Below the pieces are notes generated by a model. It saw nothing but the letters and a program-made list of their open reading frames with translations, did no database searches and was not told where the DNA came from. Shown one piece after another: positions 9,796 to 18,102 of a stretch of 29,118 bases of DNA (its first letter is position 1; the number at the start of each line of letters is the position of its first letter). Both the position numbers and the translations under genes were made by a program. The DNA comes from a bacterium (lineage in GTDB: Bacteria > Vulcanimicrobiota > Xenobia > Xenobiales > Xenobiaceae), in NCBI GenBank assembly GCA_022839105.1, contig JALHDH010000025.1, positions 1 through 29,118 of the forward strand, read 5' to 3'.

Positions 9796-11220
9796 CTAGG
9801 AAGTGCGCATGACGACCATCTGGAGGTTGGTCATGTCCTCGATGGCGTAGCGCACCCCTTCCCGACCCAGGCCGCTCTGCCGGTTTCCCCCGTAGGGCAT
9901 GTGGTCGGCCCGCCAGGCGGGACTCTCATTGACGATCACCCCTCCGAAATCCAGGGCCTTGATCGCCGCGAAGGCGCGCTGCAGATCCCGGGTGAACACC
10001 GAGGCCTGCAGGCCGAAGTCTCCGGCATTGGCCCGTTCCAGGCCCTCTTCGAAATCCTCCACTCCGATCACGCTGGCCAGCGGCCCGAAGACCTCCCGGC
10101 AGACCACCTTGGTCTGTGGCCCCGGATCGACGAGCACGGTCGGCCAGAAGACCGCCCCCTCGCGACGCCCTCCTTCGGCCAGCAGGGCCCCTGCCCCGCA
10201 GGCCTCCTCCACCCACTCCTCCAGCCTGAGGGCCTCGGAGAGGTCGATCATGGGACCCACATCCACCCGCTCGTCCAGGGGATCCCCCACCACCATGGCG
10301 CGCGTGGCCTCCCGAAAGGCCTCGAGGAACCGATCCTTCCGGGAATGGGGGACGTAGATCCTCTGGACCGAGATGCACACCTGCCCGGAATTCGAGAAGG
10401 CCCCCAGCGCGCAGCGCCTGGCCGCCAGTTCCAGATCGGCGTCCTCGGCCAGGACCACCGGCGAGGTATTCCCCAACTCCAGGGTGAGCTTCTTGATCCC
10501 CACCTGACGGGTCAGGGCCAGTCCCACCTCGCGGCTTCCCGTGAAGCTGACCTTGGCGACCCGCGGATCCGAGGCCAGGGCTCCTCCCAGGGTCCGGCCC
10601 TCCCCCACCAGGACCTGCAAGGCGCCCGGAGGCAACCCGCTTTCGGCCAGGAGCTCGGCCAGGAGCAAGGCCGAGAGCGGGGTGGTGCTGGCGGGTTTGA
10701 GGAGCACCGGACAACCGGCCGCCAGGGCGGGGGCCAGCTTGTGGGCCACCAGGTTCAGGGGGAAGTTGAACGGGGTGATGGCCGCCACCGGGCCGACCGG
10801 ACGGCGCTGCCAGAATCCGAAGCAGCCCTCACCGGAAGGCACCGCATCCAGGGGAACCACCTCGCCGCCCAGGCGACGGGCCTCCTCGGCGCCCAGGCGG
10901 AAGGTCGAGGTCGCGCGCTCCACCTCGGCCCGGGCGAACTTCAGGGCCTTGCCGGCCTCCGCGGCCAGGGTGCGGGCGAATTCCTCGGCCCGCTCCTCGA
11001 TCCCCCGGGCGACCCGGTCCAGGATCCCGGCCCGGCGGTGGGCCGGCAGGCCGCAGAGCTGGGGGAACGCCTTGCGGGCGCCCTCCAGGGCCTGTTCCAG
11101 GAGTTCCGGATCGCAGACCGGGACGGTCCCCAGGACCTCCCCGCCATACTTGTTGCGGACCTCCAGGCGCTGCCGGGTCTCGACCCACTCGCCGTTCACG
11201 AACAGCCGTCGCTCGCACAT
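9796..11220 (-). CDS. NAD(P)-dependent aldehyde dehydrogenase
   Basis: 474 aa from the ATG at 11220. The frame is open 46 codons further upstream, but that extension is Arg/Gly-rich and unlike the family, whereas MCERRLFVNGEW is a typical ALDH start. The ribosome site is weak. The family motifs are present: ITPFNFPLN with Asn152, LLKPA with Lys175 (cofactor binding), FTGS (226-229), Glu248 in LELGN (general base), and Cys282 in SNSGQVCISVQR (catalytic thiol). Near the C-terminus lie the usual EVFGPL and GNRQSGLGREG segments. It oxidises an aldehyde to an acid in the cytoplasm. The GQVCISVQR block resembles lactaldehyde and phosphonoacetaldehyde dehydrogenase relatives, but the substrate cannot be assigned. 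It lies 71 nt downstream of the GH15-like gene, possibly in the same transcript. Confidence 0.93.
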   Translation of the reverse strand: MCERRLFVNGEWVETRQRLEVRNKYGGEVLGTVPVCDPELLEQALEGARKAFPQLCGLPAHRRAGILDRVARGIEERAEEFARTLAAEAGKALKFARAEVERATSTFRLGAEEARRLGGEVVPLDAVPSGEGCFGFWQRRPVGPVAAITPFNFPLNLVAHKLAPALAAGCPVLLKPASTTPLSALLLAELLAESGLPPGALQVLVGEGRTLGGALASDPRVAKVSFTGSREVGLALTRQVGIKKLTLELGNTSPVVLAEDADLELAARRCALGAFSNSGQVCISVQRIYVPHSRKDRFLEAFREATRAMVVGDPLDERVDVGPMIDLSEALRLEEWVEEACGAGALLAEGGRREGAVFWPTVLVDPGPQTKVVCREVFGPLASVIGVEDFEEGLERANAGDFGLQASVFTRDLQRAFAAIKALDFGGVIVNESPAWRADHMPYGGNRQSGLGREGVRYAIEDMTNLQMVVMRTS

Positions 11221-11291
11221 GGACGGCCGCTTCGCGGAGCCCGCCTTGAAGGCCTCCCGGCCGGGTCGAGCGCCCCGGCCGCGTCGGATCT

Positions 11292-13262
11292 TCAGGGCAA
11301 AAGCCCCGCCGTCTGGAGGCGCTCCAGGCCGGCCAGGAACTCGCGCGAGGCCCCCCACAGCGAGACCTGGGCCCAGGCCAGAGGGGTGTTGGCTCCGGGA
11401 ACCCGGGCGCTTCCTGACGGAAGCCGGCTGACATGCTGCCAGGCTTCGGGGACGGCGCAGTCCGGGGCCGGGACCCCGTTGGACTTCAGGCCCCCGGGAG
11501 ACCCGGTGACCCGGGCATAGGCCCGATTCATGTTGCGGGTGGCTCCGGCCCAGGCGCGCTCCAGAAGGGCGCGCTCATCGCGACTCGGCTGGCGCCCTTT
11601 CAGGGAATCCAGGATCTTCATGGCCTGCCGGGCGTAGCCGCGGGCCAGGTCCGAGACCATGAACCACTCGGCCTCGCGGTCGGGGGTCGAGAGGCTGGCC
11701 CGGGCCGCGAAGACCTCGGGATCGCTGGCATCCTTCGAGCCGAACTCGTCGAGGATGCGCTTCCACTCCAGGTTGATCCGACCCTCGCGGTCCACGGCGA
11801 TGTGGTAGTTCATCGTCAGGTAGCTGTCCGGAGAGCGGACCTCGGTGCCTTCCTTCAGGGTCAAGGTGAACGGAGCGTAGCGGATCATGCCATCCTCGCG
11901 GACCAGGGCCCGCTCCAGGGTGCCCAGGAGCTCGAGGTTCAGGGCCACGTCCAGGGCGGGCGAATCGGCCAGGGTGCCGCTGGAGGTGGCCAGGAAGACC
12001 AGCGAGGAATCCATCTCGCGATGCCCCGGGCTCTCGGCCAGGAAGGTCCGGCGAACCCGACGGCTTCCCGCCTCGATCCAGCGATCCAGCTCCGCCGTGC
12101 GCCCGAGGATCGCGCCGTGGGGCTGCGCGAGCAGACGAGTGCGAACCCGGACGACCTCGGGGTTCGAATCATAGGCGGGATTGGCCATGAAGTCGCGGAC
12201 CAGGGCCAGCCCATTGCGGATCGCCTCGGTATCCCAGGTCAGGCCTCCGGGGAAAGGGGTCTCCTCCCAGTTGCCCGCCGAGGGGGCGCTGGGATAGTCC
12301 AGGGCCACGAAATAGGCGCTCAGGTTGGCCACGGCCTGGAGGACGGGATCTTCCACCGAACGCGAATCGGGGAATCCCCAGGCTTCCCCGTGGACCATCC
12401 CGGCCTTCAGGGCCTCGGCCAGGGCGCCCAGGGCCAATCCGTGGGATTCCAGGCGCTGGTTGTTGAACCAGTCGGGATCCCGGCTCAGGTTGTGGGGATA
12501 GAAGATGTGGGCCACGCCCTCCTCGGGGCCTCCCTCGCGATAGGTGGCCGGATCGGCGATGGCCCGGTCGAAGGCGGCCTGTTCGGTGGGATTGGTGTAG
12601 AAGCGGGCCAGGGTCTGCAGGGCTCGACGCCAGCCTTCGGGGTGAAGATGGCGCTTGTACTCCCCGGTGCGGACCGTGTCGGTGATCCACTGGCGATCCG
12701 ACATCTCGGGGTTTTCGGTGCTGGAAACCCCCGAAGTCGAGGCCAGCCCGGTCTCGGGATCGATTTCCAGGCCGAAGGCCCCCATCTTCCCGGCACGCTC
12801 GAAGAGGGCCCGGAAGGAGGCGGGATCGTAGCCGGGCCGGAGCAGTTCCCCCAGGGCCCGGTTGTGGACCGGGATCCGAATCTCGCCCAGATGCTGGACC
12901 TGCGGTGGATTCTCGGTGGCGTACAGGAGGGTGGCCAGGGTCTGGCGCAGGATTCGGGCCGAGCCCGGATAGGCGTTCAGCCTCTCGGGGGTCAGGCGGG
13001 TGTCCAGGGTGCGGCTCCCGCCGGGATGCTCGGGGTCGGGAACGGACATGGACCTCCGACCGAGCGCTTCCTCAAGACGGGTCAGCCAGGCCGAATCCTG
13101 GGGGCCGAACGGGCGATCCTCCTGGAGGACCCGGTCCAGGTGCCCCAGAGCCTCGCGGGCCACCTGGGCGGGTTCCGGAGGCGAGGCAGAGGCCGGGATC
13201 CCTCCCGGCAACGCGATCCAGAACAAGAGCAAGACGAAGCAGCGGATCAGGCGACAGGACAT
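11292..13262 (-). CDS. secreted GH15-like (glucoamylase/phosphorylase kinase alpha-type) protein
   Basis: 656 aa. The ATG at 13262 has a strong GGAGGAG ribosome site just upstream, which decides it over a start five codons earlier. A Sec signal peptide runs from MSCRLIRC through a hydrophobic core to ASA (about residue 26). The mature protein looks like an alpha/alpha toroid. DWFNNQRLESHGLALGALAEA (about 264-284) matches the W..NQ.L..HGL segment of GH15-related proteins. NWEE (331-334) matches their WEE general-acid motif. A VPEAW stretch followed by NTPLAWAQ (625-632) matches the conserved C-terminal PE.Y...NTPL.WAQ pattern. This suggests an exported alpha-glucan or oligosaccharide hydrolase, or a binding protein of that fold. 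The assignment rests on motif memory, without an alignment. It lies between the pilT pair and the aldehyde dehydrogenase on the same strand. Confidence 0.6.
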   Translation of the reverse strand: MSCRLIRCFVLLLFWIALPGGIPASASPPEPAQVAREALGHLDRVLQEDRPFGPQDSAWLTRLEEALGRRSMSVPDPEHPGGSRTLDTRLTPERLNAYPGSARILRQTLATLLYATENPPQVQHLGEIRIPVHNRALGELLRPGYDPASFRALFERAGKMGAFGLEIDPETGLASTSGVSSTENPEMSDRQWITDTVRTGEYKRHLHPEGWRRALQTLARFYTNPTEQAAFDRAIADPATYREGGPEEGVAHIFYPHNLSRDPDWFNNQRLESHGLALGALAEALKAGMVHGEAWGFPDSRSVEDPVLQAVANLSAYFVALDYPSAPSAGNWEETPFPGGLTWDTEAIRNGLALVRDFMANPAYDSNPEVVRVRTRLLAQPHGAILGRTAELDRWIEAGSRRVRRTFLAESPGHREMDSSLVFLATSSGTLADSPALDVALNLELLGTLERALVREDGMIRYAPFTLTLKEGTEVRSPDSYLTMNYHIAVDREGRINLEWKRILDEFGSKDASDPEVFAARASLSTPDREAEWFMVSDLARGYARQAMKILDSLKGRQPSRDERALLERAWAGATRNMNRAYARVTGSPGGLKSNGVPAPDCAVPEAWQHVSRLPSGSARVPGANTPLAWAQVSLWGASREFLAGLERLQTAGLLP

Positions 13263-13339
13263 GGCTCCTCCAGGCAACCAGGTTCTCCCAGGGCTCGAAT
13301 GGCCATGGGGAGACGATCCGGACTCTCTGGTCCAGGACC

Positions 13340-14425
13340 TCAGCGACCCGCGCCAGGGTCCTCCAGGCCGGCCCGGACCAGCGTGTCCTTGTTCAGGCAG
13401 CGTTCGAAGGCCGTGTGGACATCCACGCGCCCCTCCTGGACCAGTTGCACCAGGTGCTGGTCCATCGTCTGCATCCCCTCCTTGGTTCCCATGTTGATGA
13501 AGGAGGGGATCTGGCTGGTCTTGGCTTCGCGGATCAGGCCGGCGATCCCGAAGTTCACCAGCATGATCTCCTGGACCGCCAGGCGACCCTGCTCGTCGGC
13601 CGTGCGGAGCAACTGCTGGGCGACCACGGCTTTGAGCGATCCCGAGAGCATCGAGCGGATCTGCTCCTGCTCATCGGCCGGGAAGACGTCGATGATGCGG
13701 TCCACCGTCTTGGCCGCCGAATTGGTATGCAGGGTTCCGAAGACAAGGTGTCCGGTCTCGGCGGCCCGGATGGCCTCGGCGATGGTCTCCAGGTCGCGCA
13801 TCTCACCGACCAGCACGATGTCCGGAGACTCGCGCAGCGAGGCTCGCAGGGCGGTCGAGAAGTTGCGCGCGTGGGATCCGATCTCGCGCTGCTGAATCAG
13901 CGCCTTGTTGGAAGTGTGCACGAACTCGATCGGATCCTCGATGGTGATCACGTGCACGTTGCGGTTCTGGTTGATATGGTGGATCATCGCCGCCAGGGTG
14001 GTGGATTTTCCAGACCCCGTCGGTCCGGTCACGATCACCAGACCCTTGAGATAGCCCGCGATCTCCTTGAGGATCTTCGGCAACCCCAGTTCGTCCAGGG
14101 TGGGGATCCTGGTGGGGATGATCCGGAAGACCCCCCCGATCCCGCGGTGCTGAAGCAGGATGTTGACGCGGAAGCGGGCGACCTCGGGAACCTCGTAGGA
14201 GAGGTCGACGCTCCCGGTCTCCAGGAAGGTCTGGCTGCGGGCCTCATCCAGGATGGGCACGAGGAGTTCCTCGAGTTCCTCGTTCTCCAGCACGGTCTCG
14301 TCCATGAAGTGGATCCTGCCCTGGAGGCGCATGGCCGGAGGGGCTCCAGACTGGAGGTGGAGGTCGGAACCTCCGGCCTCGACGACCTCCTTGAGATAGC
14401 CATCCAGTACCGGGTTGAGACTCAT
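13340..14425 (-). CDS. pilT: PilT-type type IV pilus retraction ATPase (second of tandem pair)
   Basis: 361 aa, about the normal PilT length. The ATG at 14425 overlaps the stop of the upstream pilT paralogue as ATGA, with GGAGG six bases upstream. Motifs: SDLHL (20-24), Walker A GPTGSGKS (134-141), the Asp box TIEDPIEF, Walker B with Glu208 (IVLVGEMRD), a His box with both histidines (His226 and His233 in GHLVFGTLHT), and a C-terminal GLIREAKTSQI segment matching the AIRNLIRE motif. All canonical residues are present, so this copy looks like a conventional hexameric retraction motor on the cytoplasmic side of the pilus machine. The other pil genes are not in the window. The GH15-like gene starts 77 nt downstream. 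Confidence 0.94.
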   Translation of the reverse strand: MSLNPVLDGYLKEVVEAGGSDLHLQSGAPPAMRLQGRIHFMDETVLENEELEELLVPILDEARSQTFLETGSVDLSYEVPEVARFRVNILLQHRGIGGVFRIIPTRIPTLDELGLPKILKEIAGYLKGLVIVTGPTGSGKSTTLAAMIHHINQNRNVHVITIEDPIEFVHTSNKALIQQREIGSHARNFSTALRASLRESPDIVLVGEMRDLETIAEAIRAAETGHLVFGTLHTNSAAKTVDRIIDVFPADEQEQIRSMLSGSLKAVVAQQLLRTADEQGRLAVQEIMLVNFGIAGLIREAKTSQIPSFINMGTKEGMQTMDQHLVQLVQEGRVDVHTAFERCLNKDTLVRAGLEDPGAGR

Positions 14426-15501
14426 GCCACGCCTCCGACGATCCTGGCAAAGGAACTCTTGTCATGGGCCAGGTCCAGGGCATCCTGCCCCGCGACGATG
14501 GCCCGTTCGACCAGTTCCATCAGGGACTGGTCCATCAGGCGCATCCCGTAGCGGTGTCCTGTCTGGATGGCCGAATTGATCTGGTGCATCTTGGCGTCAC
14601 GGATCATGCTGCCGATCGCGCCGGTATTGATCATCACCTCGACGGCCACCGCCCGACCCTTCCCATCCAGACGGGGCACCAACTGCTGAGAGATGACCCC
14701 TCGCAGCGAATCTCCCAACATGGTCCGGATCTGGGATTGTTGGGAAGCCGGGAACACGTTGATGATCCGGTTCACGGTCTGGGAGGCCGAGACGGTGTTC
14801 AGGGTGCCCAGGACCAGGTGGCCCGTCTCCGAGGCCGTGATGGCCAACGACATGGTCTCCAGATCCCGCAGCTCCCCCACCAGGATCACGTCGGGATCCT
14901 CGCGCAGGGCGGCTCGAAGGGCCGAACTGAAGCTGATGACGTGGGTCCCCACCTGGCGCTGGACCACCATGCTCTTCTTGATGGGATGCACGAACTCGAC
15001 CGGATCCTCGATGGTGATCACGTGGAGGGGGCGGGACTTGTTGACGTAATCGATCAGGGCGGCCAGGGTGGTGGTCTTTCCGGAGCCGGTCGGCCCGGTG
15101 ACCAGGAGCAACCCCTGGTGGAAGTCCATCAGCCGCGTGATCTCCTGGGGCAGACCGAGAATGCTGGTGGTGGGGATCTCGATGGGAATCGCCCGCAGGA
15201 CCAGGCTGGGGCCCTGACGCTGGTAGAAGGCGTTGCCGCGGAAACGGCGGGGACCGAAGCCCGGCAGGTCGACCTCATAGGCGAAGTCCTGGTTCTGTTC
15301 GGCCGCCAGGCGCTCGGCGTCCTGCTCGCTGAGGACCATGTCCAGCGCCTGCTGGGCCTCCTCCGGGGTGGTCTCGGAATGCTCCGACTGGTACAGGCGG
15401 CCGTGAATCCTGAAGGTGGGTCGATGTCCCGTGGCAACGAGCAGATCGGAACCTTGCTTGCGGAGCATCTCCAAGAGCAGGGTATTGACGTTCATCGCCA
15501 C
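14422..15501 (-). CDS. PilT paralogue (first of tandem pair), variant His box
   Basis: 359 aa. The start is GTG at 15501, seven bases after GGAGG. The in-frame ATG two codons later (15495) is 13 bases from that site and less likely. The protein has Walker A GPTGSGKT (136-143), the Asp box TIEDPVEF, Walker B with Glu210 (VILVGELRD) and a PilT-like C-terminus (GSMIRDAKMHQI). Two usual PilT histidines differ: the N-terminal SDLH motif reads SDLL (18-21), and the His box reads GHLVLGTLNT, so the second His is Asn235. It is ATGA-coupled to the canonical PilT downstream, which suggests the two are made together. It may be an accessory motor in the manner of PilU, although its motifs are not specifically those of PilU. 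Confidence 0.92.
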   Translation of the reverse strand: MAMNVNTLLLEMLRKQGSDLLVATGHRPTFRIHGRLYQSEHSETTPEEAQQALDMVLSEQDAERLAAEQNQDFAYEVDLPGFGPRRFRGNAFYQRQGPSLVLRAIPIEIPTTSILGLPQEITRLMDFHQGLLLVTGPTGSGKTTTLAALIDYVNKSRPLHVITIEDPVEFVHPIKKSMVVQRQVGTHVISFSSALRAALREDPDVILVGELRDLETMSLAITASETGHLVLGTLNTVSASQTVNRIINVFPASQQSQIRTMLGDSLRGVISQQLVPRLDGKGRAVAVEVMINTGAIGSMIRDAKMHQINSAIQTGHRYGMRLMDQSLMELVERAIVAGQDALDLAHDKSSFARIVGGVA

Positions 15502-15742
15502 CAGGAATCCTCCGACCAGCCCTGGTTTCCGGCCCCGACGGGCGCGACCTCGGGGGACGCGCTGTCGGAACGATTCAGGAGACCGGGCAGAACTTCCCCC
15601 GCCTTCGACCGATCTGCTCGAAGGCCTTCTGGAACCGACGACGAACAGGCCTGCCGTTCCCGGGTCCTGAGCGCAGCCTGTCTGGCGCCGCCCCCGGGGT
15701 CTTCCCCAAACGCGCCCCGCGCGAGAATAGGAGAGAATTCAC
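15502..15742. promoter_or_regulatory. 241-nt divergent intergenic region
   Basis: This is the longest non-coding stretch in the window, between the 5' ends of the pilT pair (minus) and the PRC-barrel gene (plus). It should hold promoters in both directions. I see ribosome sites at both edges (GGAGG on the minus strand near 15511; AGGAGAG near 15729-15735 on the plus strand). I see no convincing -35/-10 pair, operator or RNA gene. Confidence 0.4.
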
Positions 15743-16177
15743 TTGTCTGCCAACCGGCTGCTTTCCTCGGACCTGCACATGGGGTCCCCCATCTACAGCT
15801 CCAGCGGGGAGAAAATCGGAAGACTCCGCTTCACGATCTCCGACCCCGAGCCCCCCTACGAGGTCCGTCAGTTGATCATCGAGAAGGGGATGCTGCTGCA
15901 ACGGGATGCCTCCATCCCGGTCGAGGCCGTCCAGGCCTCCGAGAAGAGCGGAATCCGCCTGAGCCTGAGCAGCGCGCAGGTCCTGGAACTTCCGGAATTC
16001 ACCGAGGGGCGCTTCTTCCAGAACCAGCGTGAGGGCCCGCGCGAAGGCCCGCGTGAAGGGCATCGCGACCACCCGCGCGACTACCACCGCGAAGGCGGTC
16101 CTTCGGGCGCGGGCAAGCGGGGACGCCGCCAGGGTCGTCGCGGTCATCACTCGGATCGCCAGGGCCCCGGCCGCTGA
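15743..16177 (+). CDS. PRC-barrel domain protein with Arg/Gly/His-rich tail
   Basis: 144 aa from a TTG start. AGGAGAG at 15729-15735 is well placed for it, and no ATG fits. Residues about 8-85 read like a PRC-barrel: MGSPIYSSSGEKIGRL, then VRQLIIEKGMLL, then IPVEAVQ and LELPEF. PRC-barrels occur in photosynthetic reaction-centre H subunits, RimM and many small sporulation or stress proteins, and usually bind a protein or RNA partner. Residues 96-144 form a low-complexity tail rich in Arg, Gly and His with REGP repeats (96-105), probably disordered and nucleic-acid or polyanion binding. It is divergent from the pilT pair and convergent with the glycine-zipper gene. The partner is unknown. Confidence 0.75.
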   Translation: MSANRLLSSDLHMGSPIYSSSGEKIGRLRFTISDPEPPYEVRQLIIEKGMLLQRDASIPVEAVQASEKSGIRLSLSSAQVLELPEFTEGRFFQNQREGPREGPREGHRDHPRDYHREGGPSGAGKRGRRQGRRGHHSDRQGPGR

Positions 16178-16183
16178 AAGGAC

Positions 16184-16221
16184 CGGGAGGTCCTGCCCGG
16201 GTTGACGGGCGGGACCTCCCG
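16184..16221. terminator. long inverted repeat after PRC-barrel gene
   Basis: A 16-bp stem (16184-16199 with 16206-16221, one G-T wobble) encloses a 6-nt loop, GGTTGA. It lies 6 nt after the PRC-barrel stop and 47 nt before the end of the convergent glycine-zipper gene. It is most simply a bidirectional terminator. No U-run follows on either strand. Confidence 0.7.
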
Positions 16222-16268
16222 CGGGAACCCCTGCCCGGAAGACCCGGAGGGGGCGGCCGGATGAACCC

Positions 16269-17309
16269 TCAGGTCGCGGGGTTCAGGCCCTGGGGCTTCT
16301 CGGAAAGAGCGTTCAGGAGACCCACCGGGGCCCCCAGCGTCCCGGCGGGAGTGGACTGGGGCTCTGGGGGGCGAGCCGGCGGCTGCTCAGCCGGGGCCTG
16401 GGCCTTCTTCTTCAGGAAGCGCGCCGTCTGGATCGCCCCGCCCACGGCGCCCACCGCGGTGGTGATCGCCAGGCCCGGCAGGCCGAAGACCAGACCCAGG
16501 GGGCCGACCACCAGCGAGCCCATCACCGCCCCGGCCACCAGCTTGCCGCGCTTGCCCAGGGGGTGCTTCTCGAGCCAGGGTTCCACCCGCTTGTTCAAGG
16601 CCGTGGTCAGATCCGCCGTCAGGTTGCGCTGAATCTGCCGGGCAGGCGGGCCTACCAGGGTCCCGACCGGCCCGATCACGGCCCCCGCCACGGCTCCGGC
16701 CAGCATCGCCGGCGGCCCGCCCAGGATTCCGGCCACCGCTCCGGTTGCGGCCCCTGCCAGGGCCCCCAGGACCACCCTGCCCGCGGGCCTGGCGGCGCGG
16801 CCACCGACCCCGGCGCCGGCCGCGCCGGCCAGCATCATCCCGGGATTTCCGGTCCAGGCGGCGCCCAGGGCCCCGCCCAGCATGCCCCCGTAGACGCTGT
16901 CCCGGGTGACGGCCCGGCGGCTTCCCGAGAGGGTGCCCACGGCCCCGGCGAAACCTCCGACCAGGGCCCCCGAGGCGGCCAGACCCACTCCCACGGGGCC
17001 TCCGATCATGGCCGACAAGGCGTTGAAGGAGAGTGCGCCCAAGGCCGCGCCCGAGGCGGCACCCGAGGCCACGGCCACGGCAAAGGATCCGGCCTTCTCG
17101 CCGGCCTTGACGCCCACATAGCCTCCCAGGGCTCCAGAGGCGGCCCCCATCGGGCCTCCCGAGACGTAGCCCTGGATGGCTCCTGCCAGGACGCCGCTGC
17201 CCGGTGAGGACGAGGGAAGATCCCCGGAAGTCTCGGGACGGGGTTTGGCATAGTCGCGAACCCGCTGCAGGAGGTTGGGAGAGTGGGAGGCGGAGATCGG
17301 AGAGCTCAT
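16269..17309 (-). CDS. large glycine-zipper membrane protein of unknown function
   Basis: 346 aa from the ATG at 17309, with no clear ribosome site. After a short polar N-terminus (1-35), about residues 38-220 are almost entirely Gly/Ala-rich hydrophobic segments with many GxxxG spacings (for example GAIQGYVSG, GAASGAALGAL, GAATGAVAGILGG), typical of glycine-zipper membrane helices. A polar, amphipathic stretch (about 222-256, including LNKRVEPWLEKHPLGKRGK) follows. Then comes another hydrophobic Gly-rich pair (about 258-295), and a Lys/Pro-rich tail. Glycine zippers occur in outer-membrane lipoproteins, toxins and helical pore or oligomer formers. There is no signal peptide or lipobox. It is divergent from the next gene (111 nt apart). 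Repetitive composition means database hits to it will be unreliable. Confidence 0.7.
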   Translation of the reverse strand: MSSPISASHSPNLLQRVRDYAKPRPETSGDLPSSSPGSGVLAGAIQGYVSGGPMGAASGALGGYVGVKAGEKAGSFAVAVASGAASGAALGALSFNALSAMIGGPVGVGLAASGALVGGFAGAVGTLSGSRRAVTRDSVYGGMLGGALGAAWTGNPGMMLAGAAGAGVGGRAARPAGRVVLGALAGAATGAVAGILGGPPAMLAGAVAGAVIGPVGTLVGPPARQIQRNLTADLTTALNKRVEPWLEKHPLGKRGKLVAGAVMGSLVVGPLGLVFGLPGLAITTAVGAVGGAIQTARFLKKKAQAPAEQPPARPPEPQSTPAGTLGAPVGLLNALSEKPQGLNPAT

Positions 17310-17420
17310 CGTGGTCTGAGTCTAGCACATCCGGCCTTTCCCGGGATTTCCACCATGTTGCCGGGCGGTCAGCCGGATTCGCGCGGAAGGAGCTTCCCGG
17401 AAACGTCGAAGCAGCCCGCC

Positions 17421-18035
17421 ATGTCCATCCAGCAAGCCTTTCTGGACCAGTTCGAGAAGACCCGACTCGAAATCGAGGGTCGCCTGCTGCACCTTCCCGA
17501 CTCCTCCAGGCTCCTGGAGACCTACGGCGCGGGGCCTGAATCCCAGGCGCAGCGCTACCTCCATGCCATCCCGACCCTGACGGCCCTGGTGCGGATGCTG
17601 GTCCATTCCCATCGAACGGTCGATGCCCTGAACGAGCGGATGGCCCGGGCTGGAGCTCCCGTCGCGCTGGACCCGGCCAACGTCGGCCGGGTCCTGATGT
17701 GCTTCGGCCTGGCCGGGTTCTACCGGCGCACCGCCAAGAAGACCGGGGACCCCGTCTTCGCCCAGGAGATCACCCGGATCGCCTGCCTGTCCGCGCTGGG
17801 CCCGGACGGCCTGGAGCGTGTGGACTGGGCCGTCCAGGCCCTGGCGCGGGGGCGACATGGAGGCAGCCAGGACTGGCTGGCGCCTGCCCTGCTGCTGGTG
17901 GTCTGGCTGACCGGGATGGAGTCGCCGGCTCGGGCCCGCCGGGTCATGGCCTTCCTGGACCAGTTCTCGGGGTTCGTCGACGCGGCTGCAGACGCGGCCC
18001 TGGAAAACCGGATCCACATGCAGTTTCCCTGGTAG
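17421..18035 (+). CDS. hypothetical protein, about 204 aa
   Basis: I do not recognise the family. I chose the ATG at 17421 because the sequence becomes protein-like from there (MSIQQAFLDQFEKTRLEIE). The frame is open back to 17283, but upstream residues are low-complexity and overlap the intergenic region. The ribosome site is weak. The protein is mostly helical, with an amphipathic N-terminal helix, a middle region with GRVLMCFGLAGFYRRTAKKTG, and a hydrophobic segment LAPALLLVVWLTGM near residue 155-168 that may be a membrane helix or buried core. Codon use is like its neighbours, which supports real coding. It is convergent with the gene ending at 18103. Confidence 0.55.
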   Translation: MSIQQAFLDQFEKTRLEIEGRLLHLPDSSRLLETYGAGPESQAQRYLHAIPTLTALVRMLVHSHRTVDALNERMARAGAPVALDPANVGRVLMCFGLAGFYRRTAKKTGDPVFAQEITRIACLSALGPDGLERVDWAVQALARGRHGGSQDWLAPALLLVVWLTGMESPARARRVMAFLDQFSGFVDAAADAALENRIHMQFPW

Positions 18036-18102
18036 ATCCGCTCCCCGAGCCGGGGCCGGAGCCTGAGGAGCCCGAGCGACTGGGGAACCCCCCGGAACAG
18101 GC

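Noticed and set aside
11433..14551. Long plus-strand frames opposite the GH15-like and pilT genes
   Set aside because: They are antisense to genes with clear motifs and ribosome sites and encode Gly/Gln/His/Asp-rich shadow products.
18036..18102. Possible terminator hairpins between convergent genes
   Set aside because: Several 5-bp GC stems can be drawn (for example 18043-18055), but none is longer than expected by chance in such GC-rich DNA.
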